Of a stretch of 64,000 bases of DNA, positions 12,429-23,254 are shown one piece after another. Location of the stretch: contig OZ022239.1 of assembly GCA_963978895.1 (NCBI GenBank), positions 32,598,954-32,662,953 of the forward strand, in the 5' to 3' direction. Origin of the DNA: Erpobdella octoculata. Lineage: Eukaryota; Annelida; Clitellata; Hirudinida; Erpobdellidae. Within the stretch, counting starts at the first letter, position 1; each line of letters starts with the position of its first letter. The notes beneath the pieces are model-generated. The model was not told the origin of the DNA. It was given only the letters and a program-made list of their open reading frames with translations, and searched no databases. Both the position numbers and the translations under genes were made by a program.

Positions 12429-14635
12429 AAGTGCTGGTTCCCTACTATAAAAGCGCAATGATGTATGTATTATGTATTATGTATTATGTCACCCGATTAG
12501 CATTTGCAGGTCTGAAAAAACTCACGTTGATAGATTATGAGACGCTGAACACGGTTTGTTAGAGCACTTTTTTATTAAAATTTTTAAATAAAAAGTTATT
12601 AGCCGCGAAAGTTACACGCTTTGCGGATATATATAATGCATCGAACGTCATCACTCAGTATAAACAATTTGAAAATAAACAAATCTCCAAAGTACGCCGG
12701 CGGGTTTTCTCAATAATTTTCAGCGTACTTCATCACACAATATAAACAAGTTGAAAAGTATTATTAACGACAATTTATTATTATTAACAAAAATTAACTA
12801 AGTTGCTATTTTTATTCCTATTATTGGGAAGCTCGACGGGTATGTCATCGCTGATTAAAAACAAGTTGAAAATAAATAAATCGCGGAAGTAGTACCTCGG
12901 CGGATTTTCCCAGTCTTAGCCATTTAAAGTTGGGTTTTTTGTAGGTGGTTTTTTTATTATCAGCCATTAAAGGTTGTGTTTTTTTAGGCTTTTTTTAACT
13001 ATCACCCAAAATATGTTGCTTTTTTCGTAGGCTGTTTTTTTCGATACTATCCATTTGATATTGTGTTTTTCGTAAGCGGTTATTTCACTATCACCCTTTA
13101 AATGTTGTTTTTTTCGATCCCATTCAATAAATATTGTATTTCGTAAGCGGTTTTTCTCTATCACCCAATAAGTGTAGTTTTTTTCGTAGGTTATTTTTTC
13201 CAATATCGGCTATTTAAGGTTTTTTTAGTAGGCAGTTTTTCCAAACTCATCTTATCAAATAGAAGACTATTCCAAAACGTTTTCGAGTAAAAAATCATTT
13301 GCTACTGGCTAAAATAGTCACATGCTTCGCTTGTGAAGCGAGCGTAAAGTTGTTTTTGAGCTTAGAGTGCGATTTGAGTGCGACTACCTTTACAATTATT
13401 ATGTAAAAACTTACACGCTTCGCGTGCGTCAAGTGCTGGTTCCCTACTATAAAAGCGCAATGATGTATTATTTATGTATTATGTATTATGTATGTCACCC
13501 GATTAACATCTGCAGGTCTGAAAAAATTTACTTTGATAGATAATGAGACGCTGAACACAATTTGTTAAGCCACTTTATGTTAAAAATGTTTAAATAAAAA
13601 GTTATAAGCCGCGAAAGTTCTACGCTTTGCGGATATATATAATGCATCGTGCGTCATCGCTGAATATAAACAAGTTGAAAATAAATAAATCACCGAAGTA
13701 GTAGTCGGCGGGTTTTTCTTAATTTTAAACAAGTTGTAAATTATTATTAACGACAATTTACTATTTTGCAATTATTATTCCTCTTATTTTAATTATTAAT
13801 AATATTATTATTAACGAAGATTAACTATTTTGCTGATATTATTCCTATTATTGGAAAGTTTGACGCTTTGCGGATATAATTAATGAAAATATTATTAACG
13901 ACATTTTTCTAATTTTTAATTATTATTCCTCTTATTTTAATTATTAATAATATTATTATTTACAAATATTAACTAATTTTCTAATAATATTCCTATTATT
14001 GGAAAGTTTGACGCTTTGCGGATATATTTTGAAAATACGTCATAACTCATTATAAACAAGTTGAAAATAAATATATCACCGAAGTATTACATCGGCGGGT
14101 TTTCTCAATATCAGCCATTGAAGGTTGGGTTTTTTGTATGCGGTTTTTTTCATTATTAGCCATTAAAGGTTGGGTTATTTATAGGATTTTTTTCCAGTAT
14201 CACCCAAAAATGTTTTTTTTGTAGGCTGTTTTTTTCGATACTATACATTTAATATTGTGTTTTTTGTTAGCGGTTTTTCCACTATCACCCAATAAATGTT
14301 GTTTTTTTCGTAGGCTGTTTTTCCCGATCACATCCAATAATTATTGTGTTTTTCGTATTCTGTTTTTTCACTATCACACAATAAATGTGGTTTTTTTTGT
14401 AGGCTATTTTTTTCAATATCGCCTATTTAAAATTTTTTAATCTTTAGCCATTCAAAGAGAAGACTATTCCAAAACGTTTCCAAGTGTAAAATCATCTGCG
14501 ACTAGCTGAAGAAACTCACACGCTTCGCGCGCAAAGCGTGCGTTAAGTGCTGGTTTATTAATAAACAGGGACGTAAATTCAGCATTTTCCAGGGGGCAGA
14601 CAACATTTTGCTGCCATTATATAGCTTACTGACAG

Positions 14636-14700
14636 GGTTACCCGGTGTTGCCCGGGGTTTTTTGGTTAGTTTTTTCTCTTTTTTGCCACTGAAACATCAA
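14636..14700 (-). mobile_element. Helitron 3'-end fragment
   Basis: Minus-strand CCCGGGCAACACCGGGTAAC hairpin with the usual A-rich upstream segment; the CTRR end is decayed. Confidence 0.5.
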
Positions 14701-15559
14701 ATAAATAACAGATTTTTTTTTAATTTTTCAAAATTTTTTTTAATAATGATGTCTAGTCTACCTGCATGCCAAATGTTACTCCTGCGGCTTGGATGTGATA
14801 AGCAAATGCTTTCACACACATTACTTCTTATATCTGTATAAATACGTAGGTACAAGCAGGGAGGGGTGGAGAGATGCATCCCCTCATCAGAGTATCAATT
14901 GATATTTTTTGAGTATAATACCTGGTTTTTGGAAAATGACCGTAGCTTTTTTGAAGAAAAAGTGGAAGTCCTTGAAAAAAATTGGAAAAATACTCATGAC
15001 TATCCCTCACCGGTCATCAATTTTTTTGAAGATAATGTGAAAAATTTTTGATGTGGATCCCCCCAGAAATTTTTGAATCCGCCAGTGTGTATAAGGGGCG
15101 TGAATGATTTAATCATATTGCAGGGTAAATACAGGATTAGTAAAAAAAGATGTCCGAAATGGGGTGTGTAGAATTTTGTTTTATTTTTGTGTAATAAATA
15201 ATAATAATTTTGATGTAGACAGCTGTGAGGGAATCAACCTTTTATCAATACCACTGATAGGGTAAAGTTCCACAAGTTCGCTAATGGTAATTTGGTACAG
15301 AAAAGAGCTAAACTTTGGACCAACGCTGATACACAATGTATTACTTTGCTTTTATTGGTAAATCTAGCATGGAGCTTAGATATAAAATTGTCTACTTATG
15401 CCAGAAGAATTCCAATACGCATTAAATCATCACTAGGTTGAATAAAGTTAAAATTTACAAATTTACAATAACAATTCTTTATAGTTTCATAGTTTGTTCT
15501 ATTTGTCCATAAAATTTTGTTTCTTAATAAAATAATAGATTATAAAAAGTATTTTTGAA
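14701..15559. other. Gene-free stretch inside the hAT-like element
   Basis: No coding region recognised. The segment at 15048-15094 (CCCCCCAGAAATTTTTGAAT, then CCGCCAGTG) looks like the right end of a small hAT-type MITE; its left end might be CAGGGAGGGG at 14857. The possible flanks (GGTACAAG, TGTATAAG) match at only 6 of 8 bases, so this is a weak suggestion. The last ~40 bp before 15612 are probably LINE 5' UTR. Confidence 0.4.
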
Positions 15560-15611
15560 AAGTTTTGTTCGCACGGCTCGTAAACAAACGTAAAAGTTGG
15601 TTTTGGTAAAA

Positions 15612-16462
15612 ATGCCTGGGGCAAAAGGTAGAAAAAAGGTTGGACAGGAACGGACGGCACTTGCTGAATTGCTGGGGTTCCATTTATGTGAAGGTTGTTT
15701 AAAGACGAACGAGGAGTGCATGAAGAGTTTGATAGATGCAAAAAAAGTAGATGAACCGAAAGAATACCAGTTAATGGGTATAGCAGATGATCTTCGAGCA
15801 GTTAAAAAAATTCTGACCAATAACAACAAATTAGATGCGGCTTTAGAGGACCAAAAAGGATACCTCCAGGGGTTAAGAAAAAAATTGGATAATCTCAGCA
15901 AGGACTTAATTGAAGGACTCAAGGAAAATCAACGGGCAACCAAGGAGTGGTCTAGTTTGTTCAAAGAAAATCAGTTGATGAAAAAAGAGTGGTCAAGCCT
16001 GATTAAAGAAAATGTGGAGGTACTGAAAACAGATGTTGAGGCGGTACAGAGGCGGTGGTGAGCAAAATTGATGTAAACAATGAAAGATTGAAAAGACAAA
16101 ATAATATTGTGGTTGACAATATGCCTGGGGATGATGATGGTTCAAAAGTCAAGGACAGGGAAACAGTTCTAAAATTATTAAGAGAAGTTACAGACAAAGA
16201 GATGGATAACGACATTTTGGAAGTTTTCAGATTGGGAAGGAAAATGGAATCTGCCAGAAAAAACAGACCATTACTAGTTAAGTTTGTGAACCAAAACACA
16301 CAGAGTATTGTGCTAGAAAATAGTTTTAGACTGAGGAAAAGTGAAGATTTCAAAATGATAATTTTAAATCAGGATCTTGCAAAAGAGGAAAGAGAAGAGT
16401 GTAAAAAATTATTGGAGAATAAAAAGAATGAAGTTGGCCTTAGAGATGATGTAAAAAATTGA
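15612..16462 (+). pseudogene. LINE ORF1, frameshifted
   Basis: The first ORF of a CR1-like LINE. The first frame (15612-16061) starts MPGAKGRKKVGQ, has a short Cys motif (LCEGCLKTNEEC) near residue 35 and then a long Lys/Glu-rich coiled coil. It breaks into the next frame (16055-16462), which carries the conserved C-terminal block (VFRLGRKMESARKNRPLLV, LNQDLAKEEREECKKLL). The minus-strand pair at 22890-22031 is the same family (LCECCHRNNEERLK; IYRIGKRSELQTPRPVMI). These ORF1 proteins bind element RNA. One frameshift separates the two halves. Confidence 0.75.
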
Positions 16463-16530
16463 GTATTCAGAATAAGAAGGAGACCTGGAAGTTTTAGTGT
16501 TCTAACTTTCAGGAAGAAAAACTTATAAAA

Positions 16531-19373
16531 ATGAGCAGTTCAAGCCATAAAGTTAGAAGAAGCTGCATTTATGTTTGTTACACCAATGCAGATTGTCTCT
16601 GTAATAAGTTTATGGAGCTACAGGTATTCTTGGAGTCTGCTAGTCCTAGTCCAGATATAATAATTATAACAGAAATTAATCCAAAAAATGTTAAAGTCTC
16701 TCAACTGTTGTCTGAATTTGGTTTGGATGGTTATCAGGTGCTAACTTCAGGTTTTTTTGAAGTGGGCCACAGAGTTATAATGATGTTCTTCAGAGATAAT
16801 CTTGCAGTTGTGGAGGTGTGCATGACTTTACCTTTTGAAGAGAAGTTGTGTGCAAAATTGATTATTGAAAGTAAAGCTTTTAACATTCTGTCGGTTTATA
16901 GAAACCCAAACGGCTCTGATGGTAATGATAATAAGTTTGTTTGTTTATTGAAAGAGTTTGCTGCACTAAAAGGTGATCATCTAATTTTGGGAAATTTCAA
17001 TTTTCCTAATATCAATTGGGAGTTAAGAATGTGCTTGGGATCAAAAGAAAAAATTGTAAACAGATTTCTAAAGTTTATTGATGATAGATTTTGGATTCAA
17101 CATATATCAGAACCTACAAGAACAAGAGAAGGACAAACACCTCATATCTTGGATTTGATTTTAACTTCTAAAGAGAACATAGCAAATATTGAATATTTTT
17201 CACCTCTGGGTGGCAGTGATCATTCAGTTATCGGGTTCAGTGTTGATTTAGAAATGTTAACTTGTGGAGCAAGGCGCAGGTTATGTTACGATCTTGGTGA
17301 TTTTCAAGGATTGAACGAATCTCTGGCCGGTGTTATGTCTGCAAGGATGAAGGGTAACTTTTTTTTGGAATCAGAGTGGACGTTTTTTTGCAACACATTG
17401 AATGATCTTACTGCGATGTTTGTTCCTACGAAAAGTGCTGGGAATAAACGAAGTTTTCGTATGTCATCTGAATTGATGATGCTTATTCGACTGAAACATA
17501 ACCTATGGAAGCGGATATATAAATATGGAGAAATTGAAAAACTTTTGTTGTTTAGGAAAATTAGAGATAAAGTAAAGAATGACACAAAACAGTTGAACAT
17601 TGAGTCTCAAGACAGAATTGCAAAAAGTTACAGTGATAACCCAAAATACTTCTGGAACTATGTGAGGAAAAAAACTAGAACTTGAGATAAAGTTGGAGTT
17701 TTGGACACCGACAGTGGAGATTCGCACGAAAACATTGATAGAGCGAATGCTTTTGCAAAATATTTTTCTTCAGTATATGTTACAGATGGGGATTTTTGTG
17801 GAGAAGGGTTTTGTTGTCCAGGAGTACCTGTAGGTGGCATGCAGGAACTGAAAATAGATGCCTGTGTTGTGTACAAACAACTGAAAGAATTAAACAAAAG
17901 CAAATCTGCCGGTCCGGATGGGATTCATCCGAGAGTTTTGTGGGAAACCAGAGAATCAATTTTCGAATATCTAAGCAACATGTTCGAAAAGTCCATAGAG
18001 TTTGGAAAAGTGGTCAACGATTGAAGAATAGGCGACGTGGTCCCCATATATAAAAAAGGTAGCGAAAGTAAAGTAGAGAATTATAGACCAATTACCTTGA
18101 CTTCTGTCTGTTGCAAAATTCTGGAGTCGATTGTTAAAGACCACATCATGAGTTATTTCTTGCAGAACAATTTATTTACTCGTTGTCAGTATGGTTTTCT
18201 CCCTGCAAGATCTACGACTTTGCAGCTCTTGAAGTTTCTGGATAAACTGACAGAGGCTATTGATTTAAATAAGGTTGTTGATGTCTTATACACAGATCTG
18301 GAAAAGGCTTTCGATAAAATCTCACACAGCAGGCTCTTATATAAATTGGAGCAATATGGGGTTCATAAAAACTGCTTAGATGGATCGAAAACTATCTAAA
18401 AGGAAGAACCTTTAAAGTCAAACTAAACGATGATACTTCAATGCTACTGCCGGTTTCCAGTGGGGTTCCTCAGGGAAGTGTTTTGGGGCATTTACTGTTT
18501 ATTGTCTATATTAATGATATACAGATGGCATGTGAAGACTTTTTTCTATTCGCTGATGACGCAAAGCTTTACCGGGTTATTGAAGGCACTGACGATGTTT
18601 CCAAACTGCAAGCAAACATTAACAAAGCAATGGAATGGTTTCGTAGATGGAGAATGAGTGTTAACTTGAATAAATGTTGTCTATTGAGAGTGGGAAAAAA
18701 ACAAGAGGTAGCCTACAAACTGTTGGATATAGCAGGAGTGAGCCATGAAATACCTATAACAAATAGTGTCTCAGATCTTGGCGTTGTGATTTATGCGGGA
18801 CTGCAGTTCAAGGAGCACATTGAAAAAAAAGTAAATAAAGCCAACAGCTTGCTGGGAGTAATTGCAAGAAATTTCAAATATTTATCCGAGAGGGCATTTG
18901 TGTGCCTTTATAAATCTCTGATTAGATCTCAGTTGGAATATGCGACCCCGGTCTGGAATCCATATAAGCAAGGCTTAATAAAAGCAATAGAGAAAGTCCA
19001 AAGAAAGGCAACAAAACTGAACCTGGCATGTAAAGGTCTGAGCTACGTAGAAAGACTAAAGAAACTGAAACTGCATTTGTTGGCGTATAGGAGACGGGCA
19101 GACCTAATCTTACTCTTTGATATGATTTCTGGTCGATTGCGGGAGGAGCATTGCCCTGCTGTGAAACTCTGTAGAGAAGTAAGAACGAGGGACACGACTT
19201 CAAGTTGACTACTACGTTATCACATAAAGACTGCAGAAAGTTCTTCTTCAGTAATAGAGTCGTGGCTGACTGGAACAGTCTGCCGGGAGAAGTTGTAGAA
19301 GCGACAAACATTTCTATATTTAAATCTTTGATAGATAATTATTATGGATATTTGGTTTTTAACTGCTGATGTT
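16531..19373 (+). pseudogene. CR1-like LINE ORF2: endonuclease + reverse transcriptase, broken
   Basis: Starts 68 bp after ORF1. The endonuclease frame (16531-17685) has IIIITEINPKN and SDHSVIGF, but the catalytic GDFN reads GNFNFPNINW. Stops lie at 17683-17685 and 18022-18024; the second is TGA where RIGDVVPIYKKG should be preceded by Trp. RT blocks: YRPITLTSVCCKILESIV, TDLEKAFDKISHS, a frameshift near 18378, then SGVPQGSVLGHLLFIVYIND and the catalytic FADD box (LFADDAKLY, about 18547-18573). The C-terminal domain ends at 19208 in one frame with homologous sequence beyond. The 3' end carries GGCGAAGGGCTTGCCCGTGC and ATAAAT before a short A run (~19490). Two or three stops and one frameshift make it inactive. 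Confidence 0.85.
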
Positions 19374-19680
19374 TTCAGTTTTGCTCAGACCTTAGAATAG
19401 ATAGAATTTGGAATGTTTTTGTTTGTATTGTCTTTATTCAATGTATTTCATTTTTTGGCGAAGGGCTTGCCCGTGCTGATTCTTAAATAAAAAAAAAGAT
19501 ATATAGCAAACTCTAGGTAAAAAAATTCAAATTTTGACAATCAGGGGGGGGGCAAATGTCCCCCTGCCCCCAGGAAATTCACGCCCTTGTTGATAAACTG
19601 CGTTTAAATTTAGCATGATTCAGCAGCCACGCACCGGTGACCCATGCTAAAATGTATGATATATATAAAATAAATTTTTT

Positions 19681-20280
19681 TGATGCTTTTTTATTTTTAG
19701 ATACCTCAAGACTTCATGAATCATATTTTTTTAATTAAAACCAATGTATAAAGACTATAAAGCAAAAAAATCAAAATAAAAAAAAGCTATAAAACACTTT
19801 GCAACATAAAACCAAGAAGAAAACTTTGAATAAACACTATGCAACATCAAATTAATTAGAGAAAACTAAATTTAAATTATTGTGTGACATGAAACCAAGT
19901 AAAATTTACAGTTTAAAAGATTATGCAACATAAAATCATGGAAAACATCGCCTTAGACAACATAATAGTTAAATCAGAGTATAAAAAATATGTGACATAA
20001 AATCAATTTAGGTGAAATCTTTAAAACACTATAGAACATAAAATCAAGTAAAAAAACATTTAAAAAAATAATATCAAATAAAATGAAAATATTAAAAAAC
20101 ACAAAATCAAGAACAAAAGAAAGTTTAAAACATTTGGCAACATAATATTAAGTAAAAAACAAAGTTTAAATACTAAGTAAAAAACATACTTTAAAGCAAT
20201 GTATAAAAACCAAGATACAAATGTAATTTTAAAAATTTAAAGTAAAGCAAGGCAAAAGTTAATATTTATTGTCTAATGAG
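19681..20280. repeat. Degenerate AT-rich tandem repeat, ~42-50 bp period
   Basis: Repeated variants of TATGCAACATAAAATCAAGT with an A-rich spacer, e.g. at 19800, 19843, 19925, 19995, 20035, 20097. Strongly diverged; no gene. The 80 bp before it (19598-19680) show nothing recognisable. Confidence 0.55.
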
Positions 20281-20299
20281 AAACTTACGTATATGCCAA

Positions 20300-21405
20300 A
20301 ACCCGAAGATACGTTAAAATGTTTGTGCGTCCATAGCTGGCAACTGCTCGAGACACTCTGTCCTGCAAATCACGGTACTTTTTACAGCTTAATACTCAAC
20401 TCCCTACGCTGCTTGTAAATATGCAGCTATTTGTTTACTGCAGTCTTTTTTTAGTCCTTCGAGAAAAGTCCATGTCGTAGGGTGGCTGCACATGAACAGA
20501 GACTGAAGGCCGCAATGCAATCCTTCCACAATTTCTGTGGTCCGGGTAATTCCTTCAGCCCCAGCGTCAAACTTGTTCCATCTTTTTATAGAAAAAAGCG
20601 CAGGACCGTAATTTTTTGCCGCCCAAGTAATCTTCTTCTCCTAATATAAGTATGCTCAAAGTATGAAAGCATCTCATTCATTTTTTATAGTAAAGGCATT
20701 GATTCGGCTAGCAGATCAAACGCTTCCGCCACAGCATTAGCCGGTACGTGAGCTAAAGCAGGTATACACCGGACAGAGATTCGAAGATCGTTGTTTGTTT
20801 CATATTCTGCTTTCATTCCCAACTCATTAATTTTTTGCAAGACACTTTGACAGAGATGAAAAAAACAACCACTAACAGTTGCTAATGGGTATGCTGCTTT
20901 GAATGCAGCCATGGAAGCTGCTTCAAAATCCGTGAGAATAACTGTTGGTGCTGCAGTAGAAATAAGATTTTTAATTTCTAACAACATCCTGTCATAAGTG
21001 GCTCTTGATTTATTGGGTAACAGGCAATACACAGCTGCGGGATTTACTGCGCCGACAAACTCAAAATCAACGCTATACAGTTGAAAAACAAAGTTGGAAC
21101 AATTTTAAATGTTCCATCGGCTAACCAAACATCAGCTCTTGCTAAGCCATCTAGTAGTTTTATGTCACTTGCCAGGATGAAACAATCATCACCAAATCCC
21201 GAGTCATACAGAATAAAATCTCTAAACACTTCAGGAATTTCTAAATCAAGATTTGTTGGTAACGGTGGCAAAACAAAATTATCTGCCCGTCATGCTCGTT
21301 GTCTGTGACGTCTCAGGCATTGGTTCAACGTCGTTTTTTTGGCAAGGCAGTACGAATATGTGCATCCAAAGTGGCCACGACAGCACCTTGCGCAGAACTT
21401 GGAGA
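20300..21405 (-). pseudogene. MULE (Mutator-like) transposase remnant
   Basis: Read 21405 to 20300. First comes an N-terminal segment upstream of the core (LNQCLRRHRQRA), then LPTNLDLEIPEVFRDFILYD and WLADGTFKIVPTLFF (21271-21044), which carries a DDE Asp in DGTFK. Next are AAVYCLLPNKSRATYDRM, VILTDFEAASMAAFKAAYP (second Asp) and GCFFHLCQSVLQKINELG (C-x2-H block) at 21032-20685. Past 20680 it continues, broken by stops, as FEHTYIRRRR and a C-terminal block with HPTTWTFLEGLKKDCSKQ. This order is the MULE transposase domain. Frameshifts near 21040 and several stops disable it. I could not find its TIRs. Confidence 0.8.
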
Positions 21406-22890
21406 ACCAACAAAAAAACCAAGTTTGAGAAATTTCTTGAAACAGATTGAGTCTTCATCGTGCCATGTCTCAGTGAGAAGCAAAATGTCAATTTTATATT
21501 CATAGAAAATATTTTGAATATCATCAGTCTTATTGTTGGCGGATCTGATATTAAGGAGACCGAAGTTAGCTTTCTTTGTGACTGGTCTAGAGTGGCGTTC
21601 TCTTAGATTGATAAGTAAAAGTTCTTAAATACTTTCATTAGTGGATTTTAATTGAACTGAGTTATCAATATAGTTATTATCAGGATTAGGATTTGTTTGT
21701 TGCAATGCTTCACCCTTTATCACTTTGTCAATTTCTTTCAAATTGATATAATTTTTTGAAGTCGTATCTACATTTGATTTTAAATTTTATAGTTCTTCAG
21801 CACTGTTTCTTACAGCCAGTATGTTCACTGTTAATTCCCATGCCTCTTCTGCACCATCATATCCATCTGAAACCCTCCACTACTCACCAACTGCTGCCCC
21901 CTAATTGCTGCTTTTTTACTTCTACAAAATTTTTCTGCTTGGTTATTTAAACAGCACCTATCTTCTGAACTTAAACAGTTTTTTTCTATAAATTTTGTTT
22001 TTTGAAGGCCTTGCCTTTTATTCTGAACATTCATTTAATGATATCTTCTTTTCCTCCAATCAACCTCTTTTTTTTCTTAAGCAACCACTTACATTCCAGT
22101 CTATCTTCTTTTGACAGATCATTGCTTAATATGATATTTCTTGTTTCTTCTGCTTTCTTCAATTTTGGTGCATTTTCCATTGTCAGATTTTTAACTGAAG
22201 TACTTTGAAACTTTATCATAACTGGTCTTGGTGTTTGCAATTCACTTCTTTTTCCAATTCTGTAAATTTCTAAAAAACATTTTTCTAATTCCAAACCTGC
22301 AATACCTTCCAATATTTGTATAACATCTTCTTTATCTTTACTTTTGGAGTTCTGCTCATTTTCAGGTATTCTATAAGCTACAGTGTTGTTTTTCCTCTGT
22401 TGCCTATATTTTACTGTATTAATTTTAATTTCTGTTACTTCCACTGCTCGTTGAATATTTTTAACATCTGTTGTTACTTCTTTTAAACTCTCTTCAACTA
22501 TTTCTGAGAATGTTCTACTTGTTTTACTGGTTTCCTCAAGTTTGTCATAGAATTGTTTATTATATTTCACAATTTGCTCCTTCAACTCCTGAATCTGTTC
22601 TAGCGGCACCTCCATCATGTTCTCACCGTGCCATACCCCACCCCACGACTATTAATCTCCTCCACCGACATTCTTACATCTCGGATTTCTTGTTCAACAA
22701 ACTCCCTCATTTCCTTCATCGTTTCTTTAATCTCTTGAAACTGTTCGTGTCCTTCATCCAATCTAACCAATACTTTCAACCTTTCTTCATTATTCCTATG
22801 GCAACATTCGCAAAGGTAAAGTCCCAGAACCATAATATCGCTCGCAACGTTTTTTTCTTCAAGTCTAGTTCTGCCTCCCGGCATTTCCAA
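21406..22890 (-). pseudogene. CR1-like LINE, 5' part (ORF1 and start of endonuclease)
   Basis: ORF1 begins at 22890 (MEMPGGRTRLEE, LCECCHRNNEERLK) and shifts frame into 22618-22031 (coiled coil, then IYRIGKRSELQTPRPVMIKF). After ~430 bp of broken frame the ORF2 endonuclease starts near 21590 (ANFGLLNIRSANNKTDDI, DILLLTETWHDEDS). It stops near 21406, where MULE sequence begins in the same orientation. Same family as the element at 15612-19490. Either the MULE inserted here or a deletion joined them. Confidence 0.75.
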
Positions 22891-23254
22891 ACCGTTGAAA
22901 TATACAAATTAAAACTCAAAAGTGAACAATAAACCAAGCAATTTGCAAATTATTAAGAGATATCGTCAATATGTTAATAGCCTATTTTTTTTTTTTTTTT
23001 TTGAACATTTATTGAGCACGAAACAAAACAATTAAGTACAACAGTGAAGTAATAAATAAGGAAAAAAAATCAAGTGCTCAAAAGGTTCATCCAAAGGGAA
23101 TTACTTCCCGCTAACTGGACGACCTATAAATGAAAATTCAGATACGAACCGAGACAGAGAAATAAAAGTTAACATAAGTGTATAGGAGTAAACATAAGTA
23201 TATATAAGTTAACATATCTGTATCGAAGTTAACATAAGTATACAGATATTAAAA

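Larger units (their letters stand above)
7970..14557. repeat. Composite satellite field with hairpin modules
   Basis: About 6.6 kb of one repeat family. Modules: (1) ~43-bp units of the form TCGTAGGCGGTTTTTTCACT...CCAATAAATGTTG; (2) hairpin ACGCTTCGCTTGCGAAGCGT (8431, 8791, 12262, 13315); (3) hairpin ACGCTTCGCGCGCGAAGCGT (8528, 8891, 9470, 12383, 14518); (4) a ~200-bp conserved stretch with CTATAAAAGCGCAATGATGT, GTCACCCGATTAGCATCTGC and TTATTAGCCGCGAAAGTTTA; (5) AT-rich ATTAACGACATTTTACT units. Module order is similar in each block but unit numbers vary. Short (GTGA)n at 10744-10775. No convincing gene; the small open frames are low-complexity. Confidence 0.85.
14566..19589. mobile_element. 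hAT-like element (composite, ~5 kb)
   Basis: Left end CAGGGACGTAAATTC (14566) and right end, read inverted, CAAGGGCGTGAATTT (to 19589) form imperfect TIRs. They continue into matching CAGGGGGCAG / CTGGGGGCAG segments. Flanks are TTAATAAA (14558-14565) and TTGATAAA (19590-19597), an 8-bp duplication with one change. Inside are a Helitron 3' fragment, ~900 bp of unassigned sequence and a decayed LINE. I find no hAT transposase, so this is a non-autonomous or gutted copy. TIR decay lowers confidence. Confidence 0.6.

Noticed and set aside
8431..14553. Regularly spaced hairpins and ~43-bp units as a CRISPR array
   Set aside because: Units are diverged, have no conserved-repeat/variable-spacer structure, and the DNA is eukaryotic.
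5292..18024. TGA at positions expected to be Trp in the P transposase (5292) and in LINE RT (18022): alternative genetic code?
   Set aside because: Both elements have other stops and frameshifts, the cullins use TGG for Trp normally, and animal nuclear genomes use the standard code. Ordinary decay explains it.
20685..21032. Domesticated MULE/FLYWCH-type host gene
   Set aside because: Neighbouring blocks are in different frames with several stops, and no intact ORF exists.
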